Shown: in pieces, positions 34,907 to 44,347 of the stretch
Layout of the letters: every line of letters begins with the position of its first letter
Numbering within the stretch: the stretch's first letter is position 1
DNA from: Prostheceraeus crozeri
Taxonomy: Eukaryota > Platyhelminthes > Polycladida > Euryleptidae
DNA: 64,000 nucleotides
Reading direction: 5' to 3'
Assembly: GCA_907163375.1 (NCBI GenBank)
Contig: CAJQUW010015612.1
Coordinates: forward strand, 248,101 to 312,100
Program-made: the position numbers and the translations under genes
Notes under the pieces: model-generated
The model's input: the letters and a program-made list of their open reading frames with translations, nothing else
Told to the model about the DNA's origin: nothing
Databases searched by the model: none

Positions 34907-35642
34907 GTATTGTAATCAGTTAGTATGTAGTGAATGTGGAAAACGCGGTCTTACGCGCTATGTTCAAATAAAACATTGTAATCATGTTGTATGTATCTTT
35001 TGTTATGTAAAGGACAGACATCCTTGTAAAGTTCCTGCTCAATGTATTATTTTTAATGAAGTCTTTTTGATATTGTAGGTTGTCATCTTCATAGACAGTG
35101 AGGGAACACCCATGCAGGAATTGAGTGCTATTGCAATGAGAGAAAGTGATCAAACTGTTGTTAGTGTATATCATAGATTTGCCTACTGTCCTCCACACAA
35201 AGACGAATGGTCACGACGTCATGTGCATGGACTTGATCCTTCTATTTTGATTCATATTGGATTTGTAAATGAAACGTATTTGATAAGTGATTTCAAACGG
35301 TGGCTGTCAGGTTTTCATATTGCTAAAATATTAGGAAATGATTCTGAACGAGAAGCTGCAACACTTCAGTTGCACATTGATCATTTATATTTACCATGTT
35401 GGGTAGATCGTGTAAGACAAGACTATCATATGCATTGTGATCAAAAGAAGTTTAGAGATGAAATGATTTTTGATATGGCTGTATGTTTCGGTGAGAGACA
35501 TCACCTTTACAGACCACCATCCCATTATAATACTAGAAATAAAGCCACCTACATTGCAAAACTCTCTTCATGCTGGCATTGTAGTCTCTATGACGTTTAT
35601 GAACTGTATCTATATTACTGTCAACAGCATGGGTCTATGTAA
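34878..35642 (+). pseudogene. RING-like cluster plus DEDDh 3'-5' exonuclease
   Basis: ATG 34878 overlaps the end of B1. The first ~65 codons hold a zinc-binding pattern close to a RING finger: VCSEC, then KHCNHVVCIFC, then PCKVPAQC. TAG at 35076-35078 follows; it may be a nonsense mutation or the end of a short intron. The same frame continues with FIDSEGT (Exo I, Asp and Glu), HVHGLD, KILGND (candidate Exo II Asp) and CWHCSLYDVYELYLYY, whose H-x4-D is the Exo III signature of DEDDh exonucleases. Such enzymes remove 3'-terminal nucleotides from DNA or RNA. With a polymerase in the same element, a proofreading or end-processing role is plausible. AATAAA occurs at about 35724. Confidence 0.65.
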
Positions 35643-35813
35643 AACATGTTTTTACTCCTTGTGAATGAGTGATGATCAATTTTATGAAGTGTATTCTGTA
35701 CTTGTGAATTTTGTCTGGTGTTGAATAAACTTACAGTGAAACATGATTGTTATTTCTGTTTTATTCATAGTGGAAGTCATTGAAGCAATGTGAAATCTAT
35801 AGTCACAACGTTT

Positions 35814-36236
35814 ATGATGGCGCATCGTACACTAAGTAACGAGGTATGTGTTTTGACACTTGATCAACAAGGATTCGATGGATTTTTACAAGATTGGAAG
35901 CTTACATTTAAAATGAAGATGAATGATATGAAAGTAGTGCTCACTGAAAGCCTTCCTCTCTTCAAAAGATTGATGGAGAGTTTACAACCTCAAGATGTAA
36001 AGGGTAGACTCGCTGCTTATATAGAGTTGAAAGATTTGCAAAAACCACTTCGTTTTGGATCTTATTGCACAGAATGGATTACTCTTAGTGATCAATTTTA
36101 TCGTCGTCATAGGGAGAAAATTATGGAGAGAATAGAAGAGACGATGGAAGGAAATGCGTACGTTGTTAAACATATCATGATTCAACTGAGTGTGTTTACA
36201 TCCACGACTTTGTTTGATGCGCGACACATTGTGTAG
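35814..36236 (+). CDS. A2: stand-alone polymerase N-terminal-like domain, intact
   Basis: 140 codons from ATG 35814 (a second ATG follows at once). It aligns with A1 and A3, especially QDVKGRLAAYIEL against KDVKGRLVAEIEF in A1, and the DQFYRRHREKIMERIE block. The frame is unbroken, and AATAAA stands five bases after the stop (36241), giving a complete compact gene. Function unknown; see A1. Preservation here, while A1 is broken, suggests that A2 or A3 was the copy under selection. Confidence 0.75.
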   Translation: MMAHRTLSNEVCVLTLDQQGFDGFLQDWKLTFKMKMNDMKVVLTESLPLFKRLMESLQPQDVKGRLAAYIELKDLQKPLRFGSYCTEWITLSDQFYRRHREKIMERIEETMEGNAYVVKHIMIQLSVFTSTTLFDARHIV

Positions 36237-36284
36237 ATGCAATAAAGTTTTCTTTTCACTGAGTAATTTGTAATGGTGTATAGA

Positions 36285-36535
36285 GCAACATGAGTCATTG
36301 CGCTTTGTTAGATAAATGGATGCGTCTTTGTTCGAGAAAAGGTGCGTGTCACAACATGAGTCATTGCGCTTTGTGCATTACTATCAGGCTCTTTGTTAGA
36401 TAAATGAATGCGTCTTTGTTCGAGAAAAGAGGAGTGACACAGCATGAGTCATTGCGCTTTGTGCATTACTGTCGGGCTCTTTGTTAGATAAATGAAAGCA
36501 TCTTTGTTCGTTAGAAGGGATGTGTCACTCAAGTC
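36285..36535. repeat. Three direct repeats of ~90 bp with ATGAGTCAT sites
   Basis: Each unit reads CATGAGTCATTGCGCTTTGT, then (in two units) GCATTACT...GGCTCTTTG, then TTAGATAAATGAATGCGTCT or similar and TTTGTTCG. The first unit is shortened. Each begins with the palindromic AP-1-type site ATGAGTCAT also found in the element's termini. It lies between A2 and the B2 promoter, as an upstream regulatory array would. Confidence 0.85.
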
Positions 36536-36677
36536 TTTGTGAGGACTAGAACGACTTTGTAAGAGGGAATGTTTCCTCCCACGCAGTCAAAAGTTCACGT
36601 GTGATAACTCTTTGTCATGCAACAAAGACAGGGAAAACGTGAAAAGGGAAACGCATGTGATTGGAGCTAGGTTTGGT

Positions 36678-36684
36678 TATAAAA
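36678..36684 (+). promoter_or_regulatory. TATA box of B2
   Basis: TATAAAA lies 22 bases before ATG 36700 and 52 before ATG 36730. Normal spacing from TATA to the start of transcription makes 36730 the more likely start of B2. Confidence 0.6.
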
Positions 36685-36729
36685 CGGACGACTGAGCTCA
36701 TGGCAATCATTTCCGTCCTTGCGCTAACC

Positions 36730-37296
36730 ATGCAGTTGCTCGAAGCCATCATATCCTCTGCTCTCGCACTGGGTACACTGAACTCCCTTACTTTAGCATC
36801 GGGTAAAAATGCTTTCAATCAAAAGATAACTCATCATGGAGAAGCCGTGACCATAAAAACTCCAAGTCATCGGATGGCTTATCTAAAGGTCATGTCAACA
36901 AAGTATGGACTGGCCGTATGTGTGCCGTTAGACTATTGGACACGGTTACAATTCAATACTCTTGAAACATTCCTGAAAGAAAATCTCACCATTCCCAAAG
37001 AAATTGTTCGACACAATGGGAAGCGGTCACAAGTTCCCATCATGGAAAGACGATACATGTATGTTCATATGGATAGACACTGTCTCATCATCCATGAAAA
37101 GGAGGGCAGCGAATTCGACTTACTCAATTGCAAACCACTCCCCATTTTGGGAAAAGAATTCTACTCCTGTGAAATTGAAATTCAAACCATCTACATAGGT
37201 CCGCGTAGGGACGGAAGGTTGTTTACGTTGAATCCCTATCTTGTCTCCGTAACCTTTAAAAATGATGTCCATGTTGATGATGATCAACTACAGTAA
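36730..37296 (+). CDS. B2: intact paralogue of B1, function unknown
   Basis: 188 codons from ATG 36730 (198 from ATG 36700, which seems too close to the TATA box). The first ~25 residues are hydrophobic (LLEAIISSALALGTLNSL). The body aligns with B1 as described there. Between the shared halves B2 has RRYMYVHMDRHCLIIH, where B1 has its TGA, so the TGA is a lesion and not a natural end. The C terminus is acidic (DVHVDDDQ) where B1 is basic. The hydrophobic start could be a signal or membrane segment, or merely a helix. No known family recognised. Confidence 0.75.
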   Translation: MQLLEAIISSALALGTLNSLTLASGKNAFNQKITHHGEAVTIKTPSHRMAYLKVMSTKYGLAVCVPLDYWTRLQFNTLETFLKENLTIPKEIVRHNGKRSQVPIMERRYMYVHMDRHCLIIHEKEGSEFDLLNCKPLPILGKEFYSCEIEIQTIYIGPRRDGRLFTLNPYLVSVTFKNDVHVDDDQLQ

Positions 37297-37316
37297 CGCT
37301 CTCCACACACTGAGAA

Positions 37317-37366
37317 CGCACCATCGGTCTTTATGAGACCACGGCCTAACGGCCACCGTATCAAGA
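37317..37366 (+). terminator. Two short hairpins after B2
   Basis: GGTCTTTATGAGACC followed by AC (stem of 5-6 bp) and GGCCTAACGGCC followed by ACC (4-bp stem, 4-nt loop). They stand 20-70 bases after the B2 stop, where the acidic ORF has its histone-type stem-loop, and the following ACC is shared. They are weaker matches to the histone hairpin. No AATAAA is nearby. Confidence 0.35.
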
Positions 37367-37385
37367 AAGAAAATGTACACTCACC

Positions 37386-37743
37386 ATGCCACACATGAAT
37401 ATGACTCTCTCTCCTTCAGTCTTAGGCATACCCTTCTTCACTCAGGTTTTAATCATGTGGAAATTATCAGCATGGCTCCATGTATCATGGAAAAGTCAGT
37501 GTGTTACATTTCATGATGCGAAACGTCACCTTCAGATAACTCTAGAACGCTTTCATCTACGAAGGTTGCATCGCGCAATCCTATCCCACTCTTGCCGTGT
37601 CATTAACGTAGGAGACGGCATTGTATTTATTCGCATTCAAGAGATGATTCTACATAATGATCACTGCTACATTGTGATTCCAAAACCCTCATGGGAAAAG
37701 TATAAAAGGGAAGTTCACTCAACCCTTATGTCATTTGTGAGTC
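37386..37743 (+). CDS. Unknown ORF upstream of the TBP-like gene
   Basis: The open frame runs from ATG 37386 to 37970, but beyond ~37743 it overlaps the TBP-like gene in another phase and becomes Ser/Arg/His-rich, so only the first ~119 codons are likely coding. That part is basic with many His and Leu residues (RHLQITLERFHLRRLHRAIL) and ends with a beta-type segment IVFIRIQEMIL. No family recognised. Two acceptor-like tracts (CTCTCTCCTTCAG, CTTCACTCAG) lie in its first 70 bases and GTGAGT at ~37736 could be a donor, so it may be an exon of the following gene. Confidence 0.4.
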
Positions 37744-38103
37744 ATGCTCCCCATCCGCATCATCAACGCCATGCGCGAAATGAATCTCAGAAAAGACATC
37801 GATTTAGAACAGTTGCATACACATCTTCCCGATTCAGTCTATCATCGCGGTCGTCCGCAAATGTTGGTCCTTCGCATCAGCAACGGTCGAAATCGTCAAA
37901 TCTTTCGCTGCGGCAAAATCCAAGTCCTAGGAAACCTTTCTCATTTCGTGATGCAGTCCATGTGTTATGAAGTCGTCAAGAAAATGCGAACACTCATGCC
38001 TCATCTACGCCTCAGTCCCCTGACATTGAAGAATATAGTAGTGTCTGTTCAATTGAAGTCAGAGTCAGAGCTATTTATAGACATGAATCAGCAAAGTGGT
38101 TGA
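37744..38103 (+). CDS. TATA-binding-protein-like, single repeat
   Basis: 119 codons from ATG 37744. The pattern follows one TBP repeat: an N-terminal strand and helix (IRIINAMREMNLRKDIDLEQL), Y-H-R-G-R-P where TBP has Y-x-P-x-x-F, the strand MLVLRISNGRNRQIF, then RCGKIQVLG in place of the TBP signature SSGK-x3-TG, a helix of ~20 residues, and LKNIVVSVQL where TBP has IQNIVGS. Ordinary TBP has two such repeats in one chain, so this would need to dimerise, or a second repeat is hidden upstream. TBP bends TATA DNA to nominate promoters in the nucleus. TATA boxes stand before several genes of this element, so a self-encoded initiation factor is a coherent reading. Fold assignment is by eye. Confidence 0.6.
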   Translation: MLPIRIINAMREMNLRKDIDLEQLHTHLPDSVYHRGRPQMLVLRISNGRNRQIFRCGKIQVLGNLSHFVMQSMCYEVVKKMRTLMPHLRLSPLTLKNIVVSVQLKSESELFIDMNQQSG

Positions 38104-38164
38104 TGTTTCCTAAGCCGAAGAAATTTTCATGATGTTACATTCGTTGGTGAGGATAACTTACAGA

Positions 38165-38460
38165 CTCTAACATGGTTATGACTTCAAATCATCAACTTTA
38201 TTTCTAACTTTACAAACGTCAACTTTATTTCTAACTTTACGAAATCTAACATGGTTATGACTTCATTTATGTTTCACCTATCTTGCAAACAGTGATATGG
38301 TTATAACTTTATTTCTAACTTTACAATCATCAACTTTATTTCTAACTTTACAAACTCTAACATGGTTATGACTTCATTTGTATTTCACCTATCTTACAAA
38401 CAGTGATATGGTTATAACTTTATTTCTAACTTTACAATCATCAACTTTATTTCTAGCCCT
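38165..38460. repeat. Tandem repeats between convergent genes, carrying minus-strand AATAAA
   Basis: Six copies of ACTTTATTTCTA (near 38196, 38223, 38304, 38332, 38416, 38442), alternating with ACATGGTTATGACTTCA and GTGATATGGTTATAACTT. Read on the minus strand each carries AATAAA, so the array could form a multiple poly(A) signal for the polymerase mRNA, whose stop is at 38866. It lies between the convergent TBP-like and polymerase genes. Confidence 0.75.
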
Positions 38461-38569
38461 ACCCATCTTACAAAATGATCAAAACTTTTACTTCTATCTA
38501 TTGAGTGAGAATCCCATCTTTATGTCAAAAGAAAAACGAGACAGTCTGTACATGATATGTTATTGAATG

Positions 38570-38865
38570 AAAGACATTTCATCACAGTCACACATAGTAG
38601 CAGATATGATGGTAGCAGAAAACAAAGTTTTTATGGCTCACATCACCGGAGAAAACAAAGTCACTCATGTACAGGGAGAAAACAAAGTCACTCATGTGCA
38701 GGGATAAAACAACGTCAGGAAAAACCAGTTGATATGTAAGTCATGATATGAAGTGATCAGGAATTGGACGCATGTTACAAGGCACTCACTCACAACACCC
38801 CATAGAAAACGCCATGGAGCGAAAAAAGCAAAACATCAACGACAACAGAGAGGAAGCATTCATCA
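38570..38865. other. Polymerase 3' flank with short direct repeats
   Basis: Contains two near-identical units AGAAAACAAAGTCACTCATGT...CAGGGA at about 38650-38705, with AAAACAAAG repeated upstream. No gene supported. Confidence 0.5.
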
Positions 38866-41800
38866 TCAGACATCGCCGGACAGAGGAGGAGAAAGTTTCT
38901 GTCTCTTGGGTGGAGGTAGATGAGTGTCTGGATGGCCGTACGGTAATGAGTGGTTAGGACTCATCCAGCATCGCTTGTCTTCCCAAGCTGAGAGGCATCG
39001 TATCCTAAACGTCGTTGTTCTGACTTGATGCAACTGTGATTTTAAAATGGTCATTTCTACTTTTATAATTTTAAGAGAATCTAAGGCATCTTGATAGTCC
39101 CTATGTGTCATTTTTCTAACGATTGACTTCGAGATGCCTTTCGCCCGTTTTATAGAAAGCTCTGAGGATTTTAGCTTCATGGAGTACATCTTGGGGCGAA
39201 GCAAGATCATCTCCTCTATCTGTTTGCCGGCACACTCATCCTTGAAGCAGCCAAGCTTCGCTTTATTTGAGGTAGAGTAAAGCGGATGGTCAGTGGGATA
39301 GTTGGAACTATCAAACTTGGGTGCTAAATATTTTAAAATGTTATCCTGCTTGACTTGGCTAGTGGTTGTCAAAGCTAGGAAGAAGCTGTCTGTATCGCCT
39401 CCTACTAATTCCACATGTTGGATCAATGGACACGTTTTAAAAGTGTGGTAAAATAACTTGTACATTTCTAACTTGGAGTGATCCAAGACAGCTTGACCGA
39501 CATAAATGGGTTTACAAAGTTCTACTTTAGATTATAACATTTTAAAACCAGTGATGTCTTCGGAAATGACATCATGGTGGCAAAACAACGGCGAGCGACA
39601 TATTTTGATACTCGTTTCCGGATCAGTTACGATACGATAGTCCATGCACTTTCTTACATCCTCCATGGTTTTACCAAAGAGGGCATTATTCTTAAATTTA
39701 AAGAAGACCCTTTCGAAAGGATTCTTGGATTCAGCCCGTTTCTTGTTATTAAATTCTATATACGGTTTTAGAAAGGGCTTCTGCCTAAACTGGATAGCGC
39801 GATGGACTTTGTCAAGTTGCATCCCCATACCTAGATAGAATTTGAGGATGGAATAGTGCACGATGTAATGCTGTTTGTTCAATTGGGTGAGCAATAACTT
39901 CCTAGTGGGTTTATAGTGTAAGTCATTTTCCGCCTCATACTGCTTATTGTGTTCTTCCATAAAGGGAGAGAACATATCTGGACTGACTATGCCAGATTCG
40001 GGTGCGAGATGAAAATCAACGGTTATATTCTTAATACAGTCTGGATAGATGAGGACGACTTCAAATAAATAACCTATGTCGGCCTCATCTCCCACTGCCA
40101 TGCTGTGTGGTGGATTGGAGAAGTGTTCAATGTCATGGGGCTCTACCCATTGGAAGTCAGACTGTGGCAAAGGCTTGGATAATGCACTCCCATACAAATT
40201 ATTTTGGTCTATGTACATTAAATGCGTGGTCGATCCTATGTCTTGGGTGCTGTTGACAGCATGTTTGTTGACAAATGTCAAGCCACCCCTAATACCACGT
40301 TCAAATAACGTGTACATTTCTGCATCTTGCAGTAAATGAATGCTTTCTTTCGTCATCTTGAAGGCTGACTGATAGGACAGACCCGGCAGACTAACAAAAT
40401 GAATGGGTTTAAGGCGTCCTGTTCTAATGTGACTTTCCTAAAAGTCTCAAACACGTCAGCCAACAGATAGACGTCTAATTTTAAGTAGGCAAGCATGTAG
40501 TCACCAAAAGTGCGACACCTAAATTCTAACCATGCTTGCTCTGCATGCCTATATTCATCCAGCGAACAGTCCTCACCCGTCAAATTATTTTTAAATTTAT
40601 CGATGGACGGAAGGGATGTTTCTTTCAATGTGTCCATTGAACTAAAATAACTATAAGGAAACACCCCTTTCCGTCGCATCAGACTGTCACTTATGTTGGG
40701 ATAGTCTTTCTTTAAATGTTGAGTGAGGGGAAGTGTTTCTAAATTATTAGCCAACGTGGCTAAGGAAGAAGACATAAACTGGAAACTGTCTAGAACTTTA
40801 TGTCATAGAAAACAGGCTTCCCCTCCTTCGTCTTATCGACTTGGACTTTAGCAGTGATGCACATAAATTTTTCCTTACTTTGTGCAATCACTTTAGATGA
40901 CCAGGATTTCATTTTACCGAATCCATGGCGAATGATTATGTGAGCATCATGACATTTAAAGTTCTGAAAGATGACGGGGTGCGTTCGCCGTTTGAGTCTA
41001 AGTTTCATATTGCATTTACTGCATAAGGCAGACCTAAATTTACCACTGAGATGGCAATGGTCCCTCACTTTCTTATGTTGCTGATCATCAAAGGATGAAC
41101 AGCAGCGGTGACATTCCATGGTGTTCCTATCAAATTTGATTTTATCGGCTTCTGTGAAGCACATGGGTTGCCTAGTCAGCTCCGTTTCATAGCGTTGATG
41201 AAAACGGGCTTTCCTATCTAAAAAGTTGAGGAAGTTTTCAACGCACTCCTCGCTTTGCCACACATGCATTTTATTTTGGTTCCTATAATATGGATGCCAG
41301 ACTTCATAACAGGCAATGGCTGCTGGCTCATGACTTAGGTCTTCTTGTTCAATATAACATTCAATGTCCGCATAGATGGTACATATGGAACTGAGCTCAT
41401 TGCCGTTTTCTTCATACCTAAAAAATTTATCTTTGGGCATGACTTCCATTTTAAGTTTACCCCGAGAGCACCACTCGTAATGCTCTTCAAAAAATGGTTT
41501 TGACCTAAAGCGCCGTGTGCAGCGATCACAGTAATAATGTTTGTTATCATAACTTTGTTGGTGGTGATACAATCTAGAAATTTTGGGAATGCCACAATAA
41601 TGCCATTCTGGGTGGTTGTCGCTATAGACTAGGAGGAGATCGACATCCCGGTCGAAGTCACTTTGGCGATTATTATACCTAACGCCCTTCAGACCTTTTT
41701 CCCAGAGATTGACGACGATTTAAATGTTATTCAATTTTTCAAATTGGGCGATGCCTTTAAAATCTAATGTGTTGACATCTAACCCATCAAACTTAAGCTC

Positions 41801-43331
41801 ATCCTCCCATTCGCAATACTTGGTGACTCTTTGACGATTCCTATCTGTATCATTATAGTGAAGAATGGAGAGGACGGCATACTTGAAGCACTGGGACTGA
41901 CATTCTACATTGACGACAGCCTTTTTGTCAGCCAGTGCTTTGGGGAGGGTGAAACAACCGCTCCCTTGCAAATTTTCAAGAAGATTGATTTTAATGTCTA
42001 CCTTCTCTATCCCATCAAAGACCAGACCGCTGTCTCTTTCATTAAATTTATTTAAGTTGCTGACGAGATAGATCGCATGTCTCTCTATCCACTCGATTAC
42101 ATCACCTATGAGATCAGCAGCACAGGAGGCTATCCTAATGGTCACAGTGGACTCTACTTCTCCCGTGCTACTATCTACCTTATTGAAACGAGCAGTGAGA
42201 TAGAACATGCTCTTAAGTAAAAATCTATCTAAACTCGCCAACATTTGATGAATTAAGCCTATATCATTCATCAAGAAAGGATGAATGTCTTGCACAGCTT
42301 CAGAGCTTTCTAACTCATAATCGCGAACGAGCCTCTCAAGGGAAAACTTGCTCAGCCTCAGAGTGACGTTGTTGTCAGTGTAAAGCTCAGTGGGATGAGT
42401 GTGACAGAGTGTGTGCGAAGAAAGAACAAAGTCTGTAGGAAAGGTCTTCTGACACGAAGAACAGGAAAAGCCGACGCGCAATGAAGGATGCTTCCAACCT
42501 GATGACGTTGGTGGTTGCCTCACACTGCCACAGGAACCGCCTTCGATATGGACTCGCAAGTTGGTGTTGTTGTAGAACGTGCGTCCACAACCTTCACACT
42601 TGGGTCGTTGAGGGATCGGTCGGCGTGTCTTCTCCGTATCTCCTTTCGCTTTTGGGCAGCGAGAATGCCGGTGTCGCCGAAGGCAGAATGGCCTCGCGAA
42701 AACCTGCCCACAGTCCGTACAGCTGAGCTGTCGAGCCGTAAGTCCTTTTCTCTCCCTCACACCTTCCTCGTCGATTAAAATCTCCTCTCCCACTATCTCT
42801 AACTCCTGTTCCTCCAACAATCTCTCCACCGAGTGAACGGAGAGGAGAGGGAGTTCGGCCACTGCAGGTGGTGGTGGTGGTGGCGAAGTTGGGATGATGA
42901 TGGGACGGGAGGGAACGTCGCCGTCCAGGAGGTAGGCCGCCAGATCTGTTGAGAAAAAGAGAAAAGAGATTAGTAACATGATCATCATTTCAAGTTTGAA
43001 GTCTTAGCCCCCTATTTCCAAATCACGACTACTTACCATCTAAGGACTGTAACTCCGGCAACACTGATGGACGCGGAGGAGGCAGGAGAGGGACGCGAGC
43101 CGAGGGTGGAAGGGTCCTGGGCTTCGGTGTTGGAGGGACGTGGTGACGAGGAGCAGGGACTGGAACAGGGACGGGTGCAGGGAGCGGAGCAGGCGGTGGA
43201 GGTGGAGCGATGAAAATGCCCGAGAAAGGGGTCGCACCTTGGGCGGAGGTAGATGGGGGAAGGTAGGGCCTGAAATTCGTCATTAAATCTCCGCCTCCCG
43301 GCTTCTTTCCTTTTCTTCATCTTCGCCATAT
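38866..43331 (-). pseudogene. Protein-primed family B DNA polymerase, broken
   Basis: Minus strand. From the 5' side: a proline-rich segment (43283-43037); an intron with GTAAGT donor and CAG acceptor (43036-42946); three C2H2 fingers (~42735-42540); a domain like A1-A3 (~42345-41950); another finger (~41530); Exo I YADIECY (~41370); DHCHLSGKF plus CSKCN, the endonuclease VII-like zinc motif (~41060); Exo II NFKCHDAH (~40950); Exo III YLKLDVYLLAD (~40480); palm motifs YIDQNNLYG (~40215), NNALFGK (~39675) and GDTDS (~39395); and a C-terminal region ending at 38866. DNNLYG is typical of protein-primed polymerases of Polintons, adintoviruses and linear plasmids. Breaks: TAA at 41720-41722, a frame change with TAG near 40790, a frame change near 40395, and TAA at about 39533. 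It would replicate the element in the nucleus; as it stands it cannot. Confidence 0.95.
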
Positions 43332-43421
43332 CTGTATAGAGAAAAGAGAGATTAGATAATGAGACAAGGATGATGCAGAGGATCTGAAACATTATAAAAA
43401 TGAAATGTTAAAGATACTTAC

Positions 43422-43751
43422 ACTTCCCAAGCCGCTCATAGGCTTCCCCGATTGTTCCTTGGGGGCCGGGTTCCCCATTACGAATACATTCATGCACTGA
43501 AAAAGAATGACAGCAAAGATAAGCAGAGGTAAAATTTGGATTCGGTTTAAACATGAACAAAATAAGGAAGGGCTCTTGATTTTAATGAGGATGTCTACCC
43601 TAATGATGTTAGTAATAGAGTCAACCTCGTTACAAATACTTACATTGCTCGATGGTAGCCTTCTCCATCTCAACAGCAATTCGATAATTTTCAACTTTGT
43701 TGAATTCCATTTTTGAACGATTGCAGATGATTAATTGTAAAACTTCAATCA
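43422..43751 (-). CDS. Two 5' coding exons upstream of the polymerase
   Basis: Minus strand. Exon 43751-43644 (acceptor CCTTTTCAG, donor GTAAGT) contains ATG at 43710-43708; exon 43496-43422 (acceptor TTTTTCAG, donor GTAAGT) follows; the next acceptor (CTATACAG) opens exon 43331-43037. The phases of all three exons agree, giving a continuous lysine- and glutamate-rich reading. Inside the third exon, however, the proline-rich frame that leads into the polymerase is a different phase, and the incoming phase ends in a stop after the next splice. Either one indel lies in that exon, or two products start here. The clean junctions show that the gene is spliced by the host. Confidence 0.65.
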
Positions 43752-43759
43752 CTGAAAAG

Positions 43760-44347
43760 GAAAGATGAGAATCGTTTCATTTGCCTAGTCAACGTTTATC
43801 ATTGAACAATCATTGAAGTAAGATCTAATGAGTTACATTTCACTCTACTCCATATCATAAAGACTAACTTTTGTCGAATGGCTGAAGTACTCTGACCTGG
43901 CGAGAGAAAGCGTCACGTTGAGTATGAAGTCGAACGCCCAACATGAGCAACGGCTCAGAGGTTTCGGTCTAGCAAACGACGAACAACCCATTCAACGCAA
44001 TCCCTCTACGGCAGTACCCGCCGTCCCGAAGGAACGCTCGAGCAAAGGAGGTATTACAGCGATTATATGTTTTATGAGTAGAAGATATGATAGCAAGAGA
44101 CTATTCAACTTGATAGCAAATCAAAACAACCTGATAGCAGGAGCTCACCGACACTCACCTTGTGAAAGATAAATGTGAAGAACAGAGCTGATGCACTGCC
44201 TTTTATAAGATTTTCCTAAGCGGTGAATGGATGAGACCTCTCGTCCAATCACAGACGAGCTAGAGTTACCGATGTGTACACATACACATTTGTAACGCGT
44301 TATTGAAATCGTCCTAGGCAAAATGATGTTTAGCAATAGAGTCAACC
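43760..44347. other. Intergenic region with divergent promoters
   Basis: Lies between the polymerase 5' exons (minus) and A3 (plus). It holds the minus-strand TATA box (44201-44207) and a leader donor GTGAGT (44158-44153) that could splice to the acceptor at 43752. A plus-strand 84-codon frame (43918-44172) has no recognisable feature and is probably chance. Confidence 0.55.
44201..44207 (-). promoter_or_regulatory. TATA box of the polymerase gene
   Basis: On the minus strand TATAAAAGG stands ~45 bases before AAG|GTGAGT, a strong splice donor. This fits a short untranslated first exon starting near 44175 and spliced to the exon with ATG 43710. Confidence 0.6.

Noticed and set aside
35112-35642. 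Exonuclease starting at ATG 35112
   Set aside because: The Exo I residues (FIDSEG) lie upstream of this ATG in the same frame, so a start there would lose a catalytic motif.
34223-37296. Assigning B1/B2 as single-stranded DNA-binding (OB-fold) proteins
   Set aside because: Only a beta-rich pattern and context suggest it; without a profile or structure search the function is left unknown.
43918-44172. 84-codon ORF between the polymerase and A3
   Set aside because: It overlaps the polymerase's putative leader and promoter on the other strand and has no motif.
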